Source: Takifugu bimaculatus
Taxonomy: Eukaryota; Chordata; Actinopteri; Tetraodontiformes; Tetraodontidae
Length of the DNA stretch: 64,000 bases
Assembly: GCA_004026145.2 (NCBI GenBank)
Contig: CP034986.1
Coordinates: forward strand, 7,432,929-7,496,928
Direction: 5' to 3'
In this document: positions 34,449 to 45,894 of the stretch, piece by piece
Numbering within the stretch: position 1 is the first letter of the stretch
Layout of the letters: every line of letters begins with the position of its first letter
Made by a program: the position numbers and the translations under genes
Notes under the pieces: generated by a model
The model's input: only the letters and a program-made list of their open reading frames with translations
Told to the model about the DNA's origin: nothing
Databases searched by the model: none

Positions 34449-37400
34449 TAATCCCCGGCGTGCTGTGAGCTGACACGCCCGCTATCAGCCACCCTCCCTC
34501 CTCTGTCCGCTCAGCCTGCCCACACGTACGGCACGGCCTCCTTCCTGCAGGCTCTGTCTACACCATTAACATGTTTGCTGATAGGGAAAACTCGAATTAC
34601 AGAGTGTGAAACAGCCTATAAATAGCTTGTTTAGTCCAGGTGATGAGGTCATGGTTGAAATCAGATACCAGGCCACAAGAGTTCTGCAGACAAAAGCAAT
34701 GATGTGATTTAAATTCAGCTGGATTGGTCTGATGTTGTCCATGCATCAGTTGCCTGTTGCTACTTCTGATGTGATTAAGGCAGATTTGAAGGCTCCTGGA
34801 ACTCAGAAGTGGCTCTTTTGCAGCCCCACACCGCAGAATCGACCTTCAAGGAAAAAAGCTGTCACTTCCCGAGTGGATCTGCGGGTGTTGGGCCCTCATG
34901 CCTGGCGACACAAGCTTTTATTTTGAAACGCCTCATAAATTCCTTGCTTTGCCGACGTCACAGCCAGAGCCATGACAGAGCACTCCCCACATTTATGTGT
35001 GCCACCAGAATTAGCCGCCTTGACAACAGTTTAAAAGCCTCGTCTGGCCAGTTCGGAAGAGGAATGTTTGCACAGCAGAGTTTTATTAATCAACAGCCAC
35101 GTTGATTGTGGATGGTGAGCTGCGGCGCATCCGTAGGTCTTTACGCCAAAGCGTTCCAGCTCTGATGGACAAAACATCAAAATGAACATTTACAGACCGG
35201 TAACCAGGTCAATATTTCCAAGGTCAAGGTCGCCTTGTCCTCGGGGGCTGGTTCCTTCCAGATACCTTGAGGGATTCCCTGGAATCCAAGGACGAAGGTC
35301 AGCACACCCTTATCTCTGCAAATATCTCAGTTTATGCTGCAACTCCAAACCGGAGCAATTCGACTTTGGAGGTCAAAGGTCACTGTTACTTCAACCACTA
35401 TTACTTCAAGGACCTCCCCAATACCCCCCTCCCCCTATGCTCCCAATGTGAAAAAATAGGTTTGGAAGTTGAGAGTTCAGCAGCTTGAGAATCCAGTCCG
35501 TCACGCTCAGAGTTCCTGTTCAGCACACGCACGTGCACGTTTACGTGCAAACATTTGAACCTTCTAGATGTTTGTGGAGGATACATGTTGGTTTAACATT
35601 GTCACAAAGTTGATTTAAAGTAGAAGCAATGAGAAAAAAGTGAAATGACAACATCATTTCATTTTGGATAATTAATGTTTCTCTACAAATTTGTCTGAGG
35701 GGTCAAATATCACGAGTGCAGATTGTTTTAAATTTTAAATTCTACCTCAGACCCCTTTTATCAGGGATCTTTTTCATGTTTTTATGTCATCTATGTGAGT
35801 ATTTTCCCAATTTATGCTATGATCAACTTTCACTTCATTTTTGAGGCAAATATTTCACTTTTCTGCATCATCCTCTTGTTAATATTTAATATTTTGTCCA
35901 AAATAACAAAAGCACATGTACCTAATTTATCCAGTTTCACCTTGATATCTTTAAAAGTGTTTTTTTTAAAAAAAAGATTTCACCTGGATGGAACTTCTTT
36001 TAAACTTTCCACTTAAAATTACTCATCCCCCTCCTGACATTTTTTAAATTTTCTTGCCATCATTATTAAACTGTTAAAGCCTGTATTGTCAACGTGACCA
36101 GTCTAACCAGAATGGCTGGACAGTCCCGTTTTTTGAAATTTTGAACAGTTTTCACTTTCAGTTCTCGTGAAACTCAATGTCCTGATTTCCTATAATATCA
36201 GATATGTGCGTTAACTGGGCTGTGAGTCACACGAGCCTGGTGGGGGGGTCCGAGCCCCTGGAGGTCTGAGCGGTGCCGCTGCTGCCTGCCCCTCGTTCCT
36301 CTCCTTGGTTTCCTGCCGATCAGCTGGATGGTGGGGGGAGTTAGCAGAGGTGAGCAACTCCAGATGTGAATCAGGGAGGTCTGAAGATAGAGAGCCCCCC
36401 CCCCCCCCACCCCCCCACCCCAGCTCTCAGGCTGTGCACATCCAGTTCTCGCAGGCTTAAACCAGTGTTGTCCTCTCTGTCAGAGTTGTTGTTTTTTCCA
36501 ATCATGCCTCATCCCAGCTCGCCCCCCCACTCGCTGTTCCGGAATTAGTCAGCTCTCTTGTTGACGTTGGAGAGCTCCCGCACAGCCATGGTCCGGGCCG
36601 GTCCCCCCCCCCCCCCCCCAGCTGTTTTCTCCAGTCCGTCACCTTATTATAACCCAAGAATCCACAAAGTTTTACCTCTCGGTGTCAATGTGTGACCTCC
36701 TCTCTATATTTGCTCTCACCTGCGCGTCCTCGGGGAAGTTTGTCTCCATCCCATAAATGGAGGCCTGTCCACCCCCCCCCCCCCTTTGTTTTTTTGTGTT
36801 CTTCCAAAGAACCTGCCTGCACTACCAGGTGATGTGACTATTTACAGCTGGGCTTCAGTCATTAATGGCTGAGCTGATTGGTGGGTGGCGGACGGGAGCG
36901 GTGTTATTATCCTGTGAATGTGCCACTTACAGCGCTTGTGGTCGGGACACAGACGGAGAACAGGTACACGACTGTCCAGAGAGAACCAGGCACTTCTCTG
37001 GCCAAAGTCTGGTTGGTGCTGGCTGGTTCTGCTTCACGGCGCCCTGCTCTCCCCTCACGGCCTCCTCTTTGTCAGCCGGGGGGGGGGGGGTGGGGGGGGG
37101 GTCAGGACAGGAAAAGGGGTACATTTCTAAAAAGGGCCTCGACACGGGGGCGGATTTGAAGTGTGAATAAGACAGAGGAATTTTGTGCTGTTGGGGGCAG
37201 TTTTTGTCTTCCAGGCTTCCTTGAGGCCCGTGTACACGTACAAGTTTGCCTTCTCTGGATTCTTTCACAGGGGGGGGGCTGCATTTGCATAAGAAGTAGC
37301 TGAGAGAGGGGTCCTGCTCTTTGTCCGGCCGATTACTTATTCCGCTCACTTCTGGGATTATATAAGGCGGCCGTGCCGGCCAAGCCAACTGTGTGATAGC

Positions 37401-37994
37401 TGCTGTATGATGTGAGACACAAGGCCTGCTTGAACCTGCACCACGGCGACGGAGTGGGCGGGGACCCTAGCACATAATCTTGTGCAATATGACAAAATAC
37501 ACCATGGTAACAAAAACACTGGGGATCTAAACGTCGCTCTCAGAGGTCGGTGGCTAAATTTACCCGTGTTTAGCTTTAAAGTTAGATAACAATTACCACG
37601 AAGCAGTGCCTCATTACCAGCTTAACATGTTGGGCTTGTACAGCTGCACTGAACCAGGCGGCCGCGGGAGGAGGGGGGGTTCTTGCCCTTTGACCCTTGT
37701 CTGGATGGACTATAATCCTGTTTGACGCGGCCGCCGTCTGTACACCCGTTAGGCGGGGTTGTACGGCACTTCCTGTAAATATCAGAGTCAACACAAATGT
37801 CACGTTTCCAATTTTTTGTTTTAATCCTGACATCAATTTTAAATAAACACCAAAACAACTCAGCCAAAAAGGACCATGAATTCTTCATCTACTCTTATTT
37901 GTTGATCCTCATGTATCACCTGTATTGATCTAGCAGATATATGACACACGTGACCGCAGTAGATTCACGACAGCTGGACCCTCTTCCTCATGTT
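34449..37994. other. Gene-poor stretch with G/C homopolymers
   Basis: No multi-exon gene can be supported in these 3.5 kb. Contents: AT-rich sequence at 35580-36200; C or G runs at about 36397-36410, 36602-36619, 36771-36784 and 37079-37100; and a TATA-like site near 37360 without an attached gene. Short open frames here lack splice context and family resemblance. Confidence 0.5.
37358..37367 (+). promoter_or_regulatory. Orphan TATA-like box
   Basis: ATTATATAAGG is followed directly by a GC-rich segment (GCGGCCGTGCCGGCC), the usual look of a TATA core promoter. I find no open frame or splice-supported exon within the next kilobase on the plus strand, so its role is unknown. Confidence 0.3.
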
Positions 37995-40460
37995 TCACAG
38001 TCCGCTGTCGTCCTGCAAAAGGACAGGAAACAACCCGTTAACATCAGGACAGGAACTCAGTGTTCCTGATGTTAATAAATACAGGTATCGTCTAAATGGT
38101 AAAAGACCATTTGTTTGGCTTTTCCTGAAATAGGAGAGAACTGGCGTTAAAATGTACCACTATTGTGTTCAATGCTTCAGTTAGCGTAAAGTCAGCAGAA
38201 ACACTTTACCTCAGGCTCAACCACTCAGTAAATCTGAGCTTAATCGTCAACCCCGGTGGACATTTAGTTTCAAAAGGGTTCTGCACATGTTAAATAATGA
38301 TTGACACGGACACATGTTGTCGTGTCCTCACAAGTTGAGCCTCAAGAGCAGATGCTAGCTTAGCGTCTGTATCAGTAATTCGTAAACAGCTTTATAAACA
38401 CTAATGGTTTGTTTTCTCCTCATACATTGCAATGAAAGACACAGCTTAGATTTTACACATGTCCTACATAACCCGCCAAATAGCAAAGCATGTTAGCATA
38501 GCCTGTAAACATGTGAAAAGAGTTGCCAGTTTTATAAAATATGCCCTTTTTTTGATTAATTTGGCTACTAAACTTCCTCTCCCACCAATTCCAAGAATGA
38601 TCAGGGCGTTAGCCCGACGTACGTCTTTGCTGTCACGGCAGTCTCCGCAGATGCAGCCCAGGCAGCCGTTGACCACCTGGATGCCGCAGAGCACCAGCTG
38701 CAGCACCCCAATGCCCAGCAGGATGGAGAACAGGACCACGTGCCACATCACCACGTTCTTGGGCTCCTCACAAATCGGACCACAGAGTCTGGTTGACAAG
38801 GTAACTGCCATTGCCCCTGCAGGTCAAACACGAGCACGTCCAGAGTGAGAGCTTTGTCTTTTATGCTTCATCGTGGTGACTCATAAATTAGTGTCGGCAT
38901 ATTAGATAATATCAGTTGGCGACTATAAGACTCAACCAGGAACTGGGTGACAATAAAGCTTCTGTTGAGGGGACAAACTTCTACGCTCCAAAGATGGAAC
39001 AATGACAATGGACAACAAACAGGTTCTGCAAAAATGGTGTCCCAAAAAGAGAAAAAAATGGAGCTGAGCTGTGGAAATAATGCTCTTTAGCATCAACTAT
39101 TGTTAACAGTGAGTTATGCTAACAGGTGACTCACTATGGTGCAGTTTAGCAGCTTTAGCACTGCTAAAAAAGGTTCGATTCCGATCTGTTGCAGAGGGAG
39201 AACAAGCGCGCCACCTATTGGATTATAGCGTTATTGCCGGTGTTATATGTTGTATGTTATTATGTTTTTTTTATATATAGATTTCTATAGGTTATTGTTA
39301 TTTCAATTTTCAAATACAACATAGAACATAAATGTACTTTTTATTTTCTTTACACACACCACTTAATTTTTTTTTCTTACTGTTGACTTATAGTCTCTCA
39401 AAAAATAAGAATTTGTTAAATGTACATCAGTATGAATGGGATTTTCCTCCTTTTACCAACATCACATCTTTATATTTGAATGTTCACGATAAAGCACTTA
39501 CGCGCCCATGTTTTTCAAAGGGGTATTTCCACTCAGTGCCCGTATAACACCTGGGTCCAATAGCCAGGGCGGCTGACTGCCACGCTGGTGCAGTAGATGG
39601 ATCCAACCACGCCAAACGCCGAGCAGAAGACGGAGTTCAACATCTAGAAGAAAGAATTGCGGCCTGTCTTTATTCGTCAAATAAGGGTAATCAGACTCCT
39701 GAGAATCCATTTTTATCGGCTTTTCTTGCATTAAATGAGGTGCTCATAGCAAGATATGCCCAGAGGAACTTTAATCTGGATTAATGTGAAACGTAGTGGA
39801 CGCAACCTCCCACTGTTGTGACACATACCCAGAAAACAGGGTTTCATGCAAAACAAGACAATAAAGGCCATTAAAGGGAGATATGCTGATGATACACTGA
39901 TGAGCTGTTGATAATAGAGATTTGTCCAAGGTGCAGTGATAAAAAGGCTCCATTCCTCGTGTTTGCCTCCACTATCTGATACAGCATCTGCCTATTTTAC
40001 AGCCCATCATTAACTGTCGAGGGCCTGGCACCGCCCGTATCATCGCCGGCGACTCCCCTCACCCTACAGCGATTTCCACAGCAACCCGTGCCGCAGCAAC
40101 CCTTGCCCCCGGCCCTGATAGCGGAGCAGCTCGGGCACAGCATCTGCAACGTGCAAAAGGGTCATCAGGCGACACATGAGGCCAAATAACGCAGACATGG
40201 AAATTCAAACTGTTTCGGAATAAACAGAGTAAACAGTGAGAGCCCAGGCTTTCGTAGTTGTGGGCAGATCGTTGGTTTGTACTCACAAAGAGGCCCCCTC
40301 CGATCAGCCCCCCCATGAGCAAGACCTGCAGAGAGATCTGATCCATTTCAAGTTGTTCCCCATTCGGGAAGAAGAGCAGCAAGTTGGAGATCATGCAGAT
40401 GAAGGCCGAGGGCAGCAGGATGAGGCCCACCAGGCGGGAGCATTTCCCCGTGCAGCACAT
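37995..40460 (-). pseudogene. tm4sf5: TM4SF5 (L6 tetraspanin-like) with three apparent frameshifts
   Basis: TM4SF5 is a four-helix plasma-membrane protein of the L6 family. Exons in transcript order with correct GT-AG sites: 40460-40287, 40143-40063, 39643-39502, 38816-38623, 38012-37995. Strong matches to the family: MCCTGKCSRLVGLI, LQVLLMGGLIGGGLF, RAGGKGCCGTGCCGNRC, SVFCSAFGVVGSIYC, GPRC, QTLWSD then CEEPKNVV, and LVLCGIQVVNGCLGCICGDC. The frame is broken three times. Frame changes occur before SALAIGPRC in exon 3, near the end of exon 3, and inside exon 4 between the WSD and CEEP segments. Each is best explained by one extra base in a short run (C, A, T). The sum is +3, so the exon lengths still fit. 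This is either a decaying gene or consensus errors in the assembly; splice sites and the rest are intact, which slightly favours error. Confidence 0.75.
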
Positions 40461-42180
40461 GCTTCTCGCTCCTCTCCTGTGTCGCTCGTGAAGACCTGTG
40501 AGATGAATACGGTCGGGACTCGAGCGTCTCGTGGCAAGTCAGAGTTACAGGAGTGACGGGTGGACCCAGGATAAAAGGAGGAGGCGCGTGTGGAGAGGGA
40601 AGCTCAACTCTGTTGACGCGCACACGTCAAACACGACCGGTGACCAGAACAAAGGTCGATCACAAATCAGCTTTCAAACCCACGTATTTCCCCACCAGGT
40701 TGGACGATGATAAAGGGGAAAGGGGAAAGGAGAAAGACGAGAACAGGGGACGAAAAAAGAATTGAGGAGGGGGCAGGCGATGCAGCCAGATGCACTTTGA
40801 TACCTTCTCATCGTGCTAATGGCCGGTTTCTGCCATTTATGACCAAAACACAAACACAGAAGAGGGCTTGTCCCACAGCGCCGATTAATGAGATCATTGT
40901 TGACTAAAGACAGAGGCCAACGCTCACGTTGTTATGCAACCTGTGCATCCCAAAAAGAAAAGGATCAAAATATCCAATTTGCTCCCGTCAGAGTTCTCAG
41001 CAGGGATAGTTGGTGTTTCTAAAAAGAAATAATATATACTGAGACTTTGACAACTTTTATTGGAATGTGTAGTACACTATATAAAAACTATAAAAACTGT
41101 GCAATACCAGAAATTTCAAAAAGTGTGGGAGTCAAATATAGTCCAGTGGGATGGGTGAGCAATTCTAAAGTCTGTAGGGGGGGGCAAAGCTGCTACATAC
41201 AGAAGCTGGTGGTCCTGCCCCGGATGCTTCGGAACCTCTTCCCAGAGGGGAAATCAGTCCATGATGGGGGTGTGAGGGGTCTCCACTGATATTTCCTGGG
41301 GATAAGCAAGCGCGTCTGTGCAGGAGGGGAAGGAACTGGGCACATCAAAGCGAGCACTTTTACTTTTGGTTTCACTGTTTATTTTTGTCAAAACAGGCTC
41401 GTCCACATGAGGAATCCCCGACATCTTCCTGTAAAGTCCTTCACTCGAGACTCCAGCGAGAAGGCGATGGCAGGCAAGTGCTTAGCGTCTGTATCATTAA
41501 AAAAAAATGTCGGTGTGTTGATATATTGGAGCCAAAATGTTGATAGTGTATATTGAATCCCAAAATACTGTTAACTAAAAACTGGCTCAGTTTACCTTAA
41601 CTTCTTGGTGGGTTTTATAGTGTAACCGTGATGTCAGGTTGTGAAGTTGATGATTTATGTTTTGTACAACACAATTAATGGTCCAATATCAAACAGTGTG
41701 CTATTGCATTTTAGGGGGAAAAAGTAATATACAGACATGCCTTTTATAGGGTGTAATAACATCAACATGCTGTACACAGGTCTTTTTGCTCACTTAGCAA
41801 TGGGTATTTGTATAAAAATCAATGCGGGTCCCCCTCCGTGAGGGCTAGCTAGCGCGTTACCTAATGCAGACCTTTAGTCTGTCTGTCTCCCTCTACAGGC
41901 CGACCGATGAGAGTCACTGTGGGCACCGTGTGGAGTTTCCATGTTGGTCCTCCTCCACCAACACCTCAAAGACTAAGTGGTGACTACGTTCATTATAATT
42001 TACATACTTTAAAAAAAAAAAAATTGTGATCATTGCAATAGCAAAAAATGTCAGTTTTGTAATTTTATTTTGGTCAGGATTGGTCTCAAGGTTTAGCCAC
42101 AACGCCTCAGCTATTAATTGAATTTTTTTAAATTTTAATGACTTGATTGCACCTTTCCCCCTGTAGTGGGAAAGACGGTG
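40461..42180. other. tm4sf5 5' side and upstream part of the TMEM272-like gene
   Basis: No complete gene is seen. Candidate exons of the TMEM272-like gene at about 41390-41480 and 41900-41977 (+) have acceptor and donor look-alikes but do not join in phase to the sure exon at 42167. A copy of the dispersed repeat is at 41806-41856. Confidence 0.4.
41806..41856 (-). repeat. Dispersed repeat, copy C (reversed)
   Basis: On the minus strand it reads AGCCCTC, then GGAGGGGGACCCGC, then an AT part with TTTTTATACAAAT. This is the same order as copies A and B in slc7a7 intron 1. Confidence 0.55.
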
Positions 42181-42839
42181 ATGGTGACCCTCTTCACCCT
42201 GATGCGAGTCAGCTTTGGTCAGCATCATTTCTACTTCTGTGCCTTCACCCTGTATGTTTTCTGGCCGCTTGCTGACCTTTTGACCTTGTCCCTGCCTCAT
42301 CACAGGGGTCGTCTATTTCCATGACTGTCCTCAGCACCCCAACATTCCCAACTACCTGCTGGGTCTGGCTGTGATGACTCTGCTCATGATTCCATTCGTG
42401 ACTTTTCCCTGCGAGAGTTTTGCACCTCAGGAGCCTCCGAGAGGCCTCAAACTTTGCCTACTGCCTTTATTAGGTCTCTTCATGCTCGTCTGGGCTCTGG
42501 CAGGTAGGGATTCTCCTCACACAGCACTTTTTCCCCCCTGGTTTTCCTTTGTAAATCCTGACATCACAGTTTTTACAAGTGGCGGGAGGCGAGCAAATTA
42601 GAAGTTTGACACTTGACCTCTGCCCTCTTCCAGGTGCTGTGTTCGTCTTCTCGGCCTATCAGCCCAACTACGACCCCAAGGCAGCCGACGGCCTTTACTG
42701 CAACAAAAACTTGTACACCTTTTCGTTCTGGAACGCCGTGCTGGATATGTTTTCCTTAGGATCGATCCTGGCCAAAAACTGTAGATCTGTCCTGGTTAGC
42801 GTGTCCATTAGTCCCACTGCTGGACCCTCAAATGTATAA
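42167..42839 (+). CDS. TMEM272-like four-helix membrane protein (N-terminus uncertain)
   Basis: This is a small multi-pass protein of unknown function, resembling TMEM272. Sure exons: 42167-42217, 42306-42503, 42634-42839. Joined at GVVYFHDCPQHPNIPNYL, the typical loop with YxHDCP, they continue through helices LLGLAVMTLLMIPFVTF, LCLLPLLGLFMLVWALAGAV and the conserved YQPNYDP...LYCNKNLYTFSFW segment. The stop is TAA 42837-42839. If ATG 42181 is the start the protein has 146 residues; a longer form with an upstream exon is possible because 42167 follows a good acceptor (CTGTAG). The C-terminus after the last helix is short. ATTAAA at 42941-42946 is a likely poly(A) signal. The family name rests on the HDCP and PNYxxxxxxxxYC signature and I am fairly, not fully, sure. 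Confidence 0.65.
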
Positions 42840-43193
42840 TCAGCGGACCAAACATGTGCCTGATTTAATTTAACTCCTATATATATATATATGTCATCTT
42901 GGTTTTTATGCTTTTGCTGCATTCTGTTCCTTGACTCAAAATTAAATGTTAATCTTTAAAAATCCAGATTGTGGGTAAATGGCAGAGTTTTGAACAGCTT
43001 TTCTCCTCATGGTCAGTTAGTTATTATATGTTTCAACATTTCACCTTCGAACACAACCAATCAGTGGCCGTCTGTCCATCCAGCCAATGACGTCGGTTTT
43101 AACAGAAGCAGCCGCTTTTTACCCTTTAAACTGAGTCGCTGCGCTCCACATCTGGATCCTCGGAACCTGCCTGAGCCCCCTCACCTGACACCT

Positions 43194-44043
43194 ATGACAG
43201 GTAAGCCCACTTCGCCGTGTTTACACCTAACGCGCCATTGGTGATTTATCACGTGGTTTTATGACGTTTCATGCGCAGATTTAATCAAAGAGCTGGTTTC
43301 TAAGTGCCTGCAGGCCCGGAACGCTGCATACTGTCCGTACAGTCGCTTCCTGTCGGTGCCGTGTTGTTGACGCCGGATGGCGCTATAATCACAGGTAAAG
43401 TTGACACAGGAGCGGGCGTGTTGTAGTGGGAGTTTTCTGGGCGGAAGCTTGGTGCATTTGGCTGTCATTTAAATTAGTTAATTATTGATTGTGTGTTTCC
43501 AGGCTGCAACGTGGAGAATGCCTCTTTTGGTTTAACTGTGTGTGCTGAGCGCGTGGCCATCCAGAGGGCCGTGGTGGAAGGGTACCGGAAGTTCACTGCC
43601 ATTGCAGTGTCATGGTGACTGTGTTCATTGGTGCACATTAGGGGCGTTACAGATGTACTCAATTTCTGCTGCGTTTCTTCTTCCCAGTGACATTGAAGAC
43701 AGCTTTGTTGGGCCATGTGGGGCCTGCCGACAAGTTCTTATGGAGGTTGATACCCGCTTTTTAAATTTGTACAAACCTTTTCAAGGTCATTGTAGCACTT
43801 GAAATAAGGTTATTTGTGCTGACTTTGAGTGTAATAGCAAATAAATGCATGACCAAATCAGAACAAATGACGACTTAAATTTTACTGTGTGTAGTGCTAA
43901 TTTATTGTTGTTCCTTTCTATCCCTCCAGTTTGGATCAGACTGGGTTGTGTACTTGACCAAGCCGGATGGAACTTACAGAGAAACCAGCCTCAGGGAACT
44001 GTTGCCTCTTGCATTTTCTCCACAACATTTGGCAAAGAAATGA
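43194..44043 (+). CDS. cda: Cytidine deaminase with a 1-nt frame break in exon 2
   Basis: CDA deaminates cytidine and deoxycytidine to uridines in pyrimidine salvage. Exons: 43194-43200, 43279-43394, 43503-43614, 43688-43745, 43930-44043. Zinc and catalytic motifs are present: CAER (GLTVCAERVAIQRA) and PCGACRQVL, plus NVENASFG. The start MTDLIKELVSKCLQARNAAY fits the family. In exon 2, after CPYSRF, the expected V-G-A strand lies in another frame and the annotated frame meets a stop at about 43368. One missing C in a run near 43345-43350 explains it, and exon 2 is exactly 1 nt too short for its phases. All other exons join correctly to 138 or so residues. It is either a sequence error or a recent null allele. 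ATTAAA at 44127-44132 is the likely poly(A) signal. Confidence 0.85.
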
Positions 44044-44195
44044 AAAAATGTCATAATTGACTACTGTAACTTCACACCTTTTTATATTGTAATGTGTCTT
44101 TGGTGTCAGAACACGAACAATTCTGTATTAAAGACGTTTTGGACACGTGACATTGTTATCATTACTCATTTCCGCTCAGGGATTTGCGTCGATAC

Positions 44196-44201
44196 CACGT
44201 G
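44196..44201. promoter_or_regulatory. fis1: CACGTG E-box 39 bp before the fis1 start
   Basis: The sequence ACCACGTGAT is a match to E-boxes bound by USF, MYC or MiT/TFE factors. It lies between the cda poly(A) signal and the fis1 ATG, only 70 bp after the former. Function is inferred from position only. Confidence 0.35.
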
Positions 44202-44239
44202 ATTAAATGTAGGCGGACTTTAGGTTCATTTCCGGAAAC

Positions 44240-45894
44240 ATGGAGGCGATTTTGAGCGATGTTGTAGCGCCTGACGACCTTTTAGTAAGATTTTAGCCAA
44301 CTAATTTTCATTATTTCACTCCAACGCACGCTGTTGTACACAGACGACAAACGCTGGTCTTTCTAAATCGTTTGTTGACTCGTTAAAAGCTAAAATATGT
44401 CTGGATTTTGACATGTCGTAGCAGAAAGTGTCGCGTCACATTAGCCACCAAAATGCTAATTATGACAGATCCTGCGACGAGAAGTTTAATTCTTTTCTAC
44501 AAAGATTACATTTGCGCTTGAAATGGTTGACGATAATTAATTGATTTTATTTCATCTTCATGTTCTATCAGCTGTGAATTTTGTAGTAATCAGTGTTAGC
44601 ATTACGCGGTCATTGCTGATTTTGTAGTTTTAAATGATGGCTGTTCTGGTTCACTCTCAGCCGATAAATTAATTTGTGAGATTTTGGATACTTTTCCATT
44701 TTAATCACCAACTGTTGTCTATGTGTTCGGACAGAAATTTGAAAAGAAATACAACAACGAACTGGTAAAGGGAGCCGTTTCCAAAGAAACCAGGTTCGAA
44801 TATGCCTGGTGTCTGATCCGGAGCAAATACACGGAGGACATCAAGAAGGGAATTGTGATTTTGGAAGGTCAGTTTGTCATAAAATCTTGGATTATCAGAC
44901 TGAGAAGGTATAAAATAAATGTATAAAACCAGTGTTGTTTTAACTGCCAGGAGTGACAAAATAAAATAAGGAAATTTCCTCTTCATCAGGTTGAAAGTAC
45001 AAATGAAAATGAACAAAGCATTAAATAAATGAATTACTTGATTAAATTTAACCCACTTTAACCTCTTGCTCAAGAACCCCCTAAAACTGTGACATTTATT
45101 GAGTGTTTCTGACTGTTTTTTTTGTAGTTGTCCTGTTGCTCAAAGATAACAATAGATGTTAAATGAATAAATGCCTTGGTTGAACCCTCTATTCAAGTGT
45201 CGATTTTTAATATTGGAAAAAAGGATTAAAATAAGCATGTATACACTGAACATCACAGCTAAACTGGATTTATATCCCCTTAACTGTTGAAAATAAGGTC
45301 AAATAATGCTACAATGTTAACTAATGTTAACATTAAAAACTATTTTCACTCATTCACATTGAAATTGTACCAAATCCTTTTAGAGTAGTTTTCAAGTGTT
45401 TTTTTTTCTTTTCCATATAGAACTTGTTCATAAAGCATCCAAGGATGATTCCAGGGACTTCTTGTTCTACCTTGCAGTGGCCTACTACAGACTGAAGGTA
45501 AGAACCTTCATCCAAAGTCAAGCACAGATTTCAAAAGCAGCACTTGCATTTGAACACGCGCTTAAATATCTCATTGGCCATTTTGTTTTTCTTCCCGCAG
45601 GACTACGAGAAAGCCCTGAAGAACATCCGAACACTTCTGAAGAACGAGCCTGGGAACAAGCAGGCCCTGGATCTGGAGCAGCTCATCAATAAGGCTCTAA
45701 AGAAAGGTAGGAGCCCGTCAGAGCACCAACAGAAGCGGATCACTGAAACCTTTTAAGAGAGAACGCTGACGCTCGCTTTGTCTCTTTTAGACGGATTGGT
45801 CGGCATGGCCATCGTGGGGGGCATCGGGCTCGGCCTGGCCGGTCTAGCGGGCCTCGTTGGCCTGGCTGTCGCAAAGGGATCCACCAAATCTTAA
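44240..45894 (+). CDS. fis1: Mitochondrial fission protein FIS1
   Basis: FIS1 is a tail-anchored outer-membrane protein of mitochondria and peroxisomes that helps recruit fission factors and TBC1D15. Exons: 44240-44284, 44735-44867, 45421-45497, 45601-45706, 45791-45894; 154 residues (human 152). The TPR-like core reads FEKKYNNELVKGAVSKETRF, YAWCLIRSKYTEDIKKGI, DSRDFLFYLAVAYYRLKDYE and KALKNIRTLLKNEPGN. The C-terminal anchor is a Gly-rich hydrophobic helix (GMAIVGGIGLGLAGLAGLVG) followed by a basic end (AKGSTKS), which sends it to mitochondria. All splice phases agree. AATAAA at 46067-46072 is the likely poly(A) signal. It sits next to cldn15 on the same strand; the two are also neighbours in human. 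Confidence 0.97.

Noticed and set aside
35182..36016. Open frames in the gene-poor stretch
   Set aside because: AT-rich with low-complexity translations and no splice context; expected by chance.
41900..41977. Candidate upstream exon of the TMEM272-like gene
   Set aside because: It has acceptor and donor look-alikes but its phase does not fit the next exon and its translation is not hydrophobic.
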